This document shows positions 1 through 6,315 of a stretch of 12,277 nucleotides of DNA, one piece after another. The position numbers were made by a program, and so were the translations under genes. Under the pieces are notes generated by a model. The model had not been told where the DNA came from. It worked only from the letters and a program-made list of their open reading frames with translations, and did no database searches. The stretch is from assembly GCA_013360825.1 (NCBI GenBank), contig JABWAY010000109.1, positions 1-12,277 of the forward strand. Direction: 5' to 3'. Position 1 is the first letter of the stretch, and every line of letters starts with the position of its first letter. This DNA comes from Candidatus Brocadiia bacterium (GTDB taxonomy: Bacteria; Planctomycetota; MHYJ01; WSZJ01).

Positions 1-1
1 C

Positions 2-1063
2 GTCGCGCCGGAACTGGCCCTCGTGTTCGCGACCCCCCATTTCCGGCGCGGCGCGAAAGGGATCCTGGAGACGCTGAGGGATTCCGGGTGCGGCCCGGTC
101 GTCGGCGGATGCGCGGCCGGCGTGATGACCGACGAGGGGGAGGTCGAGGGAAGCCCCGGGCTGGCGCTCCTGCTCCTCGCCGGCGTGCCGGCGCGACCGT
201 TCGCCGTCTCCGCTCCCGACGCGCTCCGCGCCTCCATCGCGGACGGCGGGATGGCGCTGGCGTTTCCCGATCCCGCCGCCGTGGACCTGGCGGAGATGAT
301 GCGGGCGTTCGAAGCGGGGGCGGGATTCGTCCCGCTGATCGGGGGAGCGCTGTCGGGCGGGACGGAGAAGTCCGGGCATTTCCAGTTCGCCGGGGAGCAG
401 GTCCAGAAAGGGGGGATCTGCGGGATCGTCTTCGGACGCGTGGCCACCGCGCTCGGGGTCGCGCACGGCTGCCGGCCGATCGGCCGCCCCCTCGTGATCA
501 CGCGCTCGAACGGCCACATGGTCCTCTCCCTGGGCGGAAAACCCCCGCTGGAGGCGCTCCGCGAGGTGCTCGAGACCCATGCCGCATCGGGCGGCAAAGG
601 CGGCCCGGTCATGGCCGGGATCGCGATGGATGCGACCCGGTCGCCGCTCCAGCGCGGTGACTTCATCGTGCGCAACCTGGTCGCGGTGAAGACGCCCGAA
701 GGGGAACTCCTCGCCGTCGGGACACCGGTGAAGACCGGTCAGACGCTGATGTTCCAGCTGATGGACCGCGAATCGGCGGTCGCCGACATGGCGGAGATGG
801 TCTCCTCGGTTCGGGCCCGCCTCCCCCAGCCGCCCGCCTTCGGCCTCTACGTGAACTGCCGCGGCCGGGGGAAGAACCTCTACGGCGAGACCGACCACGA
901 TGTGCTCGCGCTGCGCACGGGCCTCGGGGAACTCCCCTTCATCGGGTTCTACGGCAACGCGGAGTTTGCCCCGATGGAGGCGCGGAACTGGCTCCACAAC
1001 TACACCGGGGTCTTCCTCGCGGTCGGGGAGGCCGTCGGGGCGGAGCCGGGCTCACGGGCGTGA
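2..1063 (+). CDS. FIST-domain sensory protein (5' truncated)
   Basis: The reading frame is open from base 2 to the TGA at 1061-1063, giving 353 residues, so the true start lies left of the window. FIST proteins are usually somewhat longer, so perhaps 20-40 residues are missing. The GTG at 23 is an internal Val in the conserved LALVFATPHF strand and is not a credible start. The FIST-N half shows the VVGGCAAGV motif followed by an acidic stretch and a hydrophobic strand. The FIST-C half carries GLYVNCRGRG, the LYGETDHD stretch, and near the C-terminus PFIGFYGNAEF and a conserved Asn-Trp-Leu-His-Asn-Tyr-Thr run. FIST modules are proposed to bind small ligands, possibly amino acids, in signal transduction. 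No kinase, cyclase or chemotaxis domain is fused to the visible part, so the output partner is unknown. It converges on the minus-strand lipoprotein gene with a 16-base gap. Confidence 0.9.
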   Translation, partial: VAPELALVFATPHFRRGAKGILETLRDSGCGPVVGGCAAGVMTDEGEVEGSPGLALLLLAGVPARPFAVSAPDALRASIADGGMALAFPDPAAVDLAEMMRAFEAGAGFVPLIGGALSGGTEKSGHFQFAGEQVQKGGICGIVFGRVATALGVAHGCRPIGRPLVITRSNGHMVLSLGGKPPLEALREVLETHAASGGKGGPVMAGIAMDATRSPLQRGDFIVRNLVAVKTPEGELLAVGTPVKTGQTLMFQLMDRESAVADMAEMVSSVRARLPQPPAFGLYVNCRGRGKNLYGETDHDVLALRTGLGELPFIGFYGNAEFAPMEARNWLHNYTGVFLAVGEAVGAEPGSRA

Positions 1064-1079
1064 CCGCCGGGGGCGTGCG

Positions 1080-1793
1080 CTATCTGTCCCCGACCATGAC
1101 GGGTCTCAGCTCGAGGCGCTTGCCGTCCACGACCGTGACGGTCTTCTCGGTCCAGCCGAGGACCTCGTTGTAGTAGATGATCAGGTGCTCGCCGGGAGGG
1201 AGGAACGGCAGGTAGTACTTTCCCGACGATCCGGTTCGCACGACGCGGGAGGCTTCGGTCGACTGTTTCGGGTTCCAGTTCTCGTTCGACTGGCCGTACC
1301 CGCGGTCGAGGGGGCGGAAGACGAGGACGCCCGGCATCGGGTCGCCCGAGGGGCCCACGACCAGTCCCGCGATCGATCCGCCGGGAGTGAGGTCGGCCCG
1401 GAAGACCGTCGTCTCTCCCTCCCTGACGATCAGGTCGCGCGAGCGGAAACTCGCCTCCGTGGCGAAGATGTCGACCCCGTAGCGCCCGGGCGGGAGGTCC
1501 CAGGTCTGCTCGTTGATCGGGCCCCACTGCTCCGGCGGAATCCCCTCGGGCGGCATCGCGGCGGAGGGTTCGGCGACGACGCGGAAGTTCACGTCGCCGG
1601 GGTCGCGTCCGATCGAATAGACGACATAGGAGTACTTGATCGCCCTCTTGTTCCCGTCGCGGCGCACGTCGACGCGCAGCGTCCCGGAGGCCGTCCGCGA
1701 GGTTCCGCCGTTGGAGGGGGAGGAGGCGGTGCAGCCTGCGCAGAGCGCCGCGACGAGCAGTGCGATCCCCGTCCGTGCCGAAATTCGGTTCAT
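1080..1793 (-). CDS. Lipoprotein with carboxypeptidase-regulatory-like (Ig-like) domain
   Basis: This encodes a 237-residue putative lipoprotein of unknown role. I chose the ATG at 1793 over an in-frame upstream ATG at 1835 because a GGAG Shine-Dalgarno site lies at 1804-1801 and because it places a basic start (MNRISAR) directly before a hydrophobic stretch ending in LCAGC, with Cys21 as the probable lipidated residue. The lipobox is slightly atypical, with Cys at -3. After a Ser/Thr/Gly-rich linker, the middle (about 40-135) is predicted beta-rich, with a PPGRYGVDIFA strand. About 139-205 looks like a carboxypeptidase-regulatory-like repeat: GSIAGLVVGPSGDPMPGVLV, then TGSSGKYYLPFLPPGEH. Such domains usually support adhesion or surface assembly and are not catalytic. 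It is last in a minus-strand cluster, 92 bases after the SDR gene, and has its own leader hairpin. The exact function cannot be given. Confidence 0.82.
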   Translation of the reverse strand: MNRISARTGIALLVAALCAGCTASSPSNGGTSRTASGTLRVDVRRDGNKRAIKYSYVVYSIGRDPGDVNFRVVAEPSAAMPPEGIPPEQWGPINEQTWDLPPGRYGVDIFATEASFRSRDLIVREGETTVFRADLTPGGSIAGLVVGPSGDPMPGVLVFRPLDRGYGQSNENWNPKQSTEASRVVRTGSSGKYYLPFLPPGEHLIIYYNEVLGWTEKTVTVVDGKRLELRPVMVGDR

Positions 1794-1806
1794 GTCACTT
1801 CTCCAG

Positions 1807-1834
1807 TGTCCCGCCCCCCGGGGTGGACGGGACA
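1807..1834 (-). promoter_or_regulatory. Leader hairpin just upstream of the lipoprotein RBS
   Basis: Perfect 7-base inverted arms (TGTCCCG at 1807-1813, CGGGACA at 1828-1834) enclose a 14-base GC-rich loop that also holds runs of C and G. On the coding (minus) strand it ends two bases before the GGAG ribosome site of the lipoprotein gene at 1793. No T-run follows, so it does not look like an intrinsic terminator for the SDR gene upstream. It could shield or expose the ribosome site, act as an mRNA stabiliser, or mark a processing point. The 92 bases between the two genes hold nothing else I recognise. Confidence 0.45.
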
Positions 1835-1885
1835 TCCTAAGGCAGCACCCCGCGAATTCCTACGACGGTTCCGCGCGCGGCGGGT

Positions 1886-2647
1886 CTACCGGGCGGCGGT
1901 CAGCGCGCGCCCCCCGTCCACGGAGAGGAGGACGCCGGTGGTCCACCGGGCTTCCGGGAGGACGAAGTACAGCGCGGCGCCGGCGATTTCAGCGGGAGTC
2001 CCGACGCGCCCGGCGGGATGCGTCGTCTTCGACCGTTCGAGGAAGGCCGCGTAGGACGGTTCGTCCATGCCGCCGGTCCGGTGGAGATCGGTGACGACCA
2101 CGCCGGGGAGGATCGCGTTGACGGTGATGTTCCGGGGCGCCAGTTCCAGGGCCAGGGACTGCGTGAGCATGTTCACTGCGGCCTTCGAGACGCAGTACCC
2201 GAGGAGTCCCGCATACGGGCGGATCCCCGTCACGCTCGACAGGTTGACGATCGAGCCCCCGCCCCGCTTCACGATCAGCGGCGCCACCGCCCGCGTCGTC
2301 TCGATGACTCCCTCGACGTTGGTGTCCATGAGGGTGCGCCATTTCGCGCGGTCGAAGTCGAGGATGCCTCCGCCCCCGATCACCCCCGCGTTGTTCACCA
2401 GGATGTCCGCGCCGCCGAACTCCCGCTCGATCTCCGCCGCCCAGCGGTCGGTGTCCTCCGGCGACCGAACGTCGCCCGTCCCCACGACGGCCCGGCCTCC
2501 CGCCGCCTTCGCCGTCTCCTCGAGCGGACCCCGCCTGCGCCCCGTGAGGAACAGGGACGCTCCCTCCGAGGCGAACAGCCCGGCAATCGCCCTCCCGATT
2601 CCGGACCCGGCCCCCGTGATCACGGCCACCCTGCCTGCGAGTCTCAT
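1886..2647 (-). CDS. Short-chain dehydrogenase/reductase (classical SDR)
   Basis: A 253-residue NAD(P)-dependent oxidoreductase of the classical SDR family, of normal length. The Rossmann nucleotide motif TGAGSGIG is at residues 11-18 and NNAG at 85-88. The catalytic tetrad is complete: Asn110 (DTN), Ser138 (NLSS), Tyr151 and Lys155 (YCVSK). The PG motif after beta-6 is at 181-182. The run of Arg after the second strand (TGRRR, 36-39) hints at NADP(H) preference. Overall it resembles the FabG / 3-oxoacyl-ACP reductase and glucose-dehydrogenase-like group, but the substrate cannot be read from sequence, so no gene symbol is given. The start is the ATG at 2647, since the Rossmann strand begins at once and the codon overlaps the preceding stop by one base (TGATG), implying coupled translation with the phosphodiesterase gene. 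The frame stays open upstream to 3673, but only as shadow of that gene. Confidence 0.93.
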   Translation of the reverse strand: MRLAGRVAVITGAGSGIGRAIAGLFASEGASLFLTGRRRGPLEETAKAAGGRAVVGTGDVRSPEDTDRWAAEIEREFGGADILVNNAGVIGGGGILDFDRAKWRTLMDTNVEGVIETTRAVAPLIVKRGGGSIVNLSSVTGIRPYAGLLGYCVSKAAVNMLTQSLALELAPRNITVNAILPGVVVTDLHRTGGMDEPSYAAFLERSKTTHPAGRVGTPAEIAGAALYFVLPEARWTTGVLLSVDGGRALTAAR

Positions 2648-4389
2648 CAGTCCTCCAGAATTTCGACGAGGATGCGCCCCTCGGAATCCGCAGGCGGCGC
2701 GATCCCGAGCCAGGCGGACACCGTCGGTGCGAAATCGACATGCCGGGCGCCCGCCACGCGGGCATGGCGGAACCCCGGTCCCGCAAAGAGCAGCATCCCG
2801 CGGATCCGCCCGTCCCGCGGATCCCCGGCGTGCATCCCGATCGGCGGAATCGGTCGCACGACCGGTGTGTTCGCCGGCGGCAGATCGGGGCGCAGGAACG
2901 CCGTCATCCGGCCGCCCGTGATGGTCGCCGACAGCCAGGAGTCCCCCTCCGCACTGACGCGCGGCCCGTCCCCCGGCGCCCCGGGCCGGACCGGTGCGCC
3001 CAGCGCCCCCGCCCCGAGCGCCGCCTCCGCCTCGCGCATCACCGCCCGCTCCGCCAGCGCCAGCCAGGCTTCCTTCTCCTCGCTCGGCACGATCCCCTGC
3101 AGCCGGTCGCGCGTGTTGACCACCAGCGCATCCCCCGCCCGGCTGAACATCACCTGCGTCCGCGACAGGTCCACCCGCCCCTTCCCGTCCCGCGCCAGCA
3201 ACCCCGCCCGCTCCAGCGCCAGATTCGGGTACATCACCCGGTCCGTCACCGCCATCCCGTGGTCGCTCACCACCGCGATCCCCATCTCCGGTCCCGCCGC
3301 CGCCACCAGCCGCCCCACCAGCGCGTCGCAGATGTCCAGCACCGCATCCAGGACCTCCGTCGCCTCCCGGTCCCCCCAGATTTCCGAACGCCCCAGCAGG
3401 AGGTGCAGCGCCTCGTCCGGCTGCGGCAGATAGGCGATCACCAGGTCCGGCCGGTTCTCTCCCAGCGCCCATTCCACCGCTTTCGCAACCTGCTCCGCGT
3501 TCAGCCGCGTCGCCGCCAGATACAGCGCCCGCCTCCATTCCGTCCCGTCCACCAGCGGCGGCTCCAGCTTCTGCGCGTTGTACGCATACCCGCCCACCGC
3601 GGCACGGAACCGCGCCGCGTCCCCCCGCGACGGCGCCGCAACCGGGCCGAAGGAGGAGCGGAGAAGCGTCCATCCGGACGCGTCGAGGTGGCCGATGGCG
3701 AGATAGAACACCCCCGAGACCCCGGGGTGGTCCACGGCGGTGAATCCGTCCCTGCGAAGGGGAACGCGCAGCGCGCCGCTGGAAACCGTGAGAGCGTCCC
3801 CGTCGCGCTCGACGAGGAACACCCGCCCGTCCACCGCGAAGGTCCCGCCGGTCACGAGCGAGGAATTCACGAGGCCCTGGTAGCCGTTGAAGATCGTGAG
3901 GTTGTCGAATCCGCGGTCGTCCGGATGCTCCGGCTGCGCCTGCGTCGCCTGGATCACCGTGACGGACAGCCCCGCCCGCGCCGCACTTCGCCAGATCGGC
4001 TCCGCCCGGAGCGCGCCGGCGTCGAAACCGGGGCGCGCGTCGAGGATGGTCGCGGTGCCGCGGGGAAGGGGATGGGTTTCATTGCCGAGGATGCCGTGAC
4101 GGTCCGCCCAGGCGCCGGTCCAGAGCGTGGCGTGCGCCGGCGCCGTCTTGGCCGGGAAACAGGAGACGCTTCCGTCCTCCGCGCATGCCCCGCGGGCGGC
4201 CAGGGCCGCGAGGTGCGGCATGCGTCCCGCCGCCATGCGGCGCTGAGCCAGGTCCCAGGGGAGACCGTCGAGGGAGAGGATCAGGAGGCGCCGCCCCTCC
4301 GGGCGTGCCGGGGAGGGATCGGCGGAGCCGCCGCGGCAGCCGGAGACCAGGGCGGCGGCGAGCGTGAGGAGGGCGGCGAAACGGAGCAT
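2647..4389 (-). CDS. Type I phosphodiesterase / nucleotide pyrophosphatase-family lipoprotein
   Basis: A 580-residue exported member of the alkaline-phosphatase superfamily (phosphodiesterase/nucleotide pyrophosphatase group). The N-terminus has a hydrophobic signal and lipobox VSGC with Cys18. All expected two-metal-site residues are visible: Asp41 (LSLDGLPWD), nucleophile Thr82 in PAKTAPAHATL, followed by WTGAWADRHGI typical of this group; Asp325 and His329 in QPDEALH; Asp376 and His377 in SDHGM; and His520 in GMHAGDP. It should hydrolyse a phosphodiester, phosphonate or nucleotide-like substrate outside the cytoplasm; the substrate is unknown. The final Gly of the usual PDxxGH motif is replaced by Leu. 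The start is the ATG at 4389: there is no clear Shine-Dalgarno site, but a TAGAAT hexamer lies 9 bases upstream. It heads the minus-strand cluster and is fused stop-to-start with the SDR gene. Synonymous codon choice changes abruptly near 3650, from C-ending in the 5' part to G-ending in the 3' part. Confidence 0.93.
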   Translation of the reverse strand: MLRFAALLTLAAALVSGCRGGSADPSPARPEGRRLLILSLDGLPWDLAQRRMAAGRMPHLAALAARGACAEDGSVSCFPAKTAPAHATLWTGAWADRHGILGNETHPLPRGTATILDARPGFDAGALRAEPIWRSAARAGLSVTVIQATQAQPEHPDDRGFDNLTIFNGYQGLVNSSLVTGGTFAVDGRVFLVERDGDALTVSSGALRVPLRRDGFTAVDHPGVSGVFYLAIGHLDASGWTLLRSSFGPVAAPSRGDAARFRAAVGGYAYNAQKLEPPLVDGTEWRRALYLAATRLNAEQVAKAVEWALGENRPDLVIAYLPQPDEALHLLLGRSEIWGDREATEVLDAVLDICDALVGRLVAAAGPEMGIAVVSDHGMAVTDRVMYPNLALERAGLLARDGKGRVDLSRTQVMFSRAGDALVVNTRDRLQGIVPSEEKEAWLALAERAVMREAEAALGAGALGAPVRPGAPGDGPRVSAEGDSWLSATITGGRMTAFLRPDLPPANTPVVRPIPPIGMHAGDPRDGRIRGMLLFAGPGFRHARVAGARHVDFAPTVSAWLGIAPPADSEGRILVEILED

Positions 4390-4398
4390 GGACCGGGA

Positions 4399-4404
4399 AT
4401 TCTA
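4399..4404 (-). promoter_or_regulatory. Candidate -10 element, phosphodiesterase gene (leaderless)
   Basis: On the minus strand TAGAAT matches five of six bases of the TATAAT consensus. Nine bases separate it from the ATG at 4389, so transcription would begin only a few bases before the start codon. No Shine-Dalgarno sequence precedes that ATG, which is consistent with a leaderless mRNA. I find no good -35 hexamer at 16-18 bases. Confidence 0.4.
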
Positions 4405-4458
4405 CGCGATGGCGGATCGAAGGGAGCGGAATGCGTGCGGGGGAGCGCCCTCGGGGGG

Positions 4459-4464
4459 CATAAT
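4459..4464 (+). promoter_or_regulatory. Candidate -10 element, zinc-ribbon gene (leaderless)
   Basis: CATAAT matches five of six bases of TATAAT and stands out in very GC-rich DNA. Seven bases separate it from the GTG at 4472, so the transcript would begin at or next to that codon. The in-frame ATG at 4463 overlaps this hexamer and would then lie outside the mRNA. No convincing -35 is visible. It sits back to back with the minus-strand element at 4399-4404. Confidence 0.4.
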
Positions 4465-4471
4465 GTGCCGC

Positions 4472-5245
4472 GTGGGCACGCTGAATTTCCCCTGTGGAAC
4501 CTGCGGCGCGATCGTCTCGACGGTCGGGCTCGCACCCGGCCGGGCGCCGATGTGCAGCGGCTGCGGCCGCGCCTACCCGGAGGCGATGGCGGCGACCCCG
4601 CTGCACTCCCGGGCAGCGACGTCAGGACTCGGCGCAGCCGTCATCGGGGCCTTCGTGGTCGTGGGGGCCGTGGCGTTCGTCGTCCTGTGGGGGGTCGGCC
4701 AGTCGGATTCCCGGAGGCTGGCGGTGGAACAGCAGGAACTCGAACGTGCCGCTCTCGTCCAGGCGCAGGCCGCCGGTATCGACCGGAAGGAAGTCGCCCG
4801 GCTGGCGGAGATTCTGGGCCGCGGGACGGACGAAGAGGCCCGCGCCGCGTGGACCGCCCTGGCCTCATGGGATGCCCGCGACCACTGGGGGACGTTCGAA
4901 GTGCTCGAGGACTGCTACGCCCGCGCCGACCGGCCCCATGCGGTCTGGTGGCTCTCCAACGGCTTCCTCCAGTACTACGGCGATCGCGGCGAGGCTGCCC
5001 TCGCGGAGGGGCTCGTCCGCTGGCAGAAGAACGAGGAACTCTTCGAGATGGCCTGCACCTCGCTGGAGCAGTACCCGGTGACGTGCGGCCGGGATCAGGG
5101 GCCGTCCCGGGGGCTGGCCCTGGCCGCCGCGGCCCAGCGGGTCCTGCGGAGTGCGGAGGCGCGGGTCGACCACCCGAGGGCGACGCCGCGGCTGGAGACG
5201 GCGCTCGGCAGACTGTCGCGCGCATTCCCCGCCGAATCCCGGTGA
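4472..5245 (+). CDS. Zinc-ribbon single-pass membrane protein, unknown function
   Basis: From the GTG at 4472 this is a 257-residue protein. It opens with a compact zinc-ribbon-like motif, CGTC (Cys8, Cys11) and CSGC (Cys28, Cys31), then one strongly hydrophobic segment at about 52-74. A charged, Glu/Gln/Arg-rich stretch follows (80-112), and then an alpha-helical region to the end that could be a HEAT/TPR-like helical repeat, although no repeat is clear. Basic residues before the membrane segment suggest the zinc ribbon faces the cytoplasm. In-frame ATGs at 4463, 4409 and 4388 would also work. I prefer 4472 because the Cys motif begins immediately and because the ATG at 4463 falls in a -10-like hexamer. 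Its TGA overlaps the next gene's GTG (GTGA), so the two are probably co-translated. I do not recognise the family. N-terminal zinc ribbons on membrane anchors are common in Planctomycetes-type genomes. Confidence 0.75.
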   Translation: MGTLNFPCGTCGAIVSTVGLAPGRAPMCSGCGRAYPEAMAATPLHSRAATSGLGAAVIGAFVVVGAVAFVVLWGVGQSDSRRLAVEQQELERAALVQAQAAGIDRKEVARLAEILGRGTDEEARAAWTALASWDARDHWGTFEVLEDCYARADRPHAVWWLSNGFLQYYGDRGEAALAEGLVRWQKNEELFEMACTSLEQYPVTCGRDQGPSRGLALAAAAQRVLRSAEARVDHPRATPRLETALGRLSRAFPAESR

Positions 5246-6315
5246 ATCCGGAAATCCTGCACCTGTACGCGTGGGACGTGGCCTTCGAGGTCCCGCTCGA
5301 GACGATCCGTGCGCAGATCTCCCAGGCGGGAGACGGGATCCTGATGCCGCGGAAGGGGACGCCGCGCGATCCGGCGCCCCGCCGCTATCTTCATCTCCCG
5401 CTGGGCGAAGTCGGTTCTGGTGAGTTCCGCGCGGAGGCGTCCGCGAATCTCTACAGTTTCGGCGTCATCTGCATCACTCTCCGCCATCGGGCCCAGGGGC
5501 GGACTCTCGCCGACTTCGTTCCTCATCACGCGCCCCCGGGCGTCCCCCTGGACGCGCTGGCGCGGGGAGCGCTGGACGGTGTCCTGTCCCGGATTGCCGC
5601 CCACCTGCGGCGGCCCAGGATCAGCCCGGAGAATCCGGAGGCGTGGACGGTGTTCCGGTTTGAGGCGGCGGAGCTTCAGATCACGGACGCCACGGAGTGG
5701 ATGAACAATCACAGGCGGGAGGTTGCCGGGCTCCTGACGGGGGAGGCCGATCCGGGACGCCTCTCGGACCAGGAGGTCGATGAGACCCTGCGCCAGACGT
5801 TCAGCTACTACCGGGACGACCTGGCCGTCATCGACTGGGAGTCCGCGCTGGTCGTGGACCCCGGCCCGGCGGAGGATGTTCTGCGCGTGTTCGAACTCGC
5901 GAATCTGCAGCTCGTCGAATACCGCCACTACGATGCGGAACTCGACCGCGTCGTCAGCCGCGCCTACGAGGATCTCTCCCAGGCCCGCGGGCCCCGCCTG
6001 TTTTTCGGCGGCGGCGACCGCCTGCGCTCGCTCCGCGAACTCCGGCTCTCCGTGGCCGACGTCGCCGACGAGATCGAAAACGCCACGAAGTTCCTCGGCG
6101 ACTGGCACCTGGCCCGGGTCTACATGGGGTGCGCCGCGCGCTTTCACCTGCCGGAGTGGAAGGCCGCCGTGGAGGAGAAACTGAAGACGATCGACGAACT
6201 TTACAACCTTGCGGCCTCCGAGTCGTCCAACAGGAAGATGCTTCTCCTGGAGGCCATGATCGTCGTGCTGTTCATCCTCGACCTGCTCGCGCTGTTCCTG
6301 GCCTCTTCGAAATGA
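5242..6315 (+). CDS. RMD1/DUF155-like tail-anchored membrane protein
   Basis: A 357-residue protein starting at the GTG that overlaps the previous stop (GTGA). Upstream sequence in this frame is shadow of the neighbouring gene, and the start MNPEILHLYAWDVAFEVP reads as a natural N-terminus. The middle carries LYSFGVICI (70-78), which resembles the DUF155 core strand, and a charged helical half with RDDLAVIDWESALV (191-204), FELANLQLVEYRHYD (217-231) and SRAYEDLSQ. The end has a coiled-coil-like stretch (305-330) and a single hydrophobic segment at 333-354 followed by only a few residues, a tail anchor. This order (YSFGV core, helical half, C-terminal membrane segment) matches the RMD1/Sif2 (DUF155) family, known mainly from yeast and mitochondrial RMND1, where the biochemical activity is unclear. 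The similarity is to fold order and short motifs, so the family call is moderate. The next gene's ATG overlaps the stop (ATGA). Confidence 0.72.
   Translation: MNPEILHLYAWDVAFEVPLETIRAQISQAGDGILMPRKGTPRDPAPRRYLHLPLGEVGSGEFRAEASANLYSFGVICITLRHRAQGRTLADFVPHHAPPGVPLDALARGALDGVLSRIAAHLRRPRISPENPEAWTVFRFEAAELQITDATEWMNNHRREVAGLLTGEADPGRLSDQEVDETLRQTFSYYRDDLAVIDWESALVVDPGPAEDVLRVFELANLQLVEYRHYDAELDRVVSRAYEDLSQARGPRLFFGGGDRLRSLRELRLSVADVADEIENATKFLGDWHLARVYMGCAARFHLPEWKAAVEEKLKTIDELYNLAASESSNRKMLLLEAMIVVLFILDLLALFLASSK

Noticed and set aside
900..2054. Plus-strand open frame spanning the convergent junction near 1070
   Set aside because: It is out of frame with the FIST gene, antisense to the lipoprotein, and Arg/Ser-rich.
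2648..3673. N-terminal extension of the SDR gene to an ATG at 3673
   Set aside because: It overlaps the phosphodiesterase coding region in another frame and is Gly/Ala-rich filler; the SDR Rossmann fold starts right after the ATG at 2647.
4463..4471. ATG at 4463 as the start of the zinc-ribbon protein
   Set aside because: It lies within a -10-like hexamer, lacks a well-spaced ribosome site, and adds only three residues; kept as the main alternative to GTG 4472.
2740..5241. Very long plus-strand open frame running into the RMD1-like gene
   Set aside because: The translation is Arg/Pro-rich low-complexity, antisense to the well-supported phosphodiesterase gene, and out of frame with the zinc-ribbon gene. 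Only the part from the GTG at 5242 reads as a real protein.
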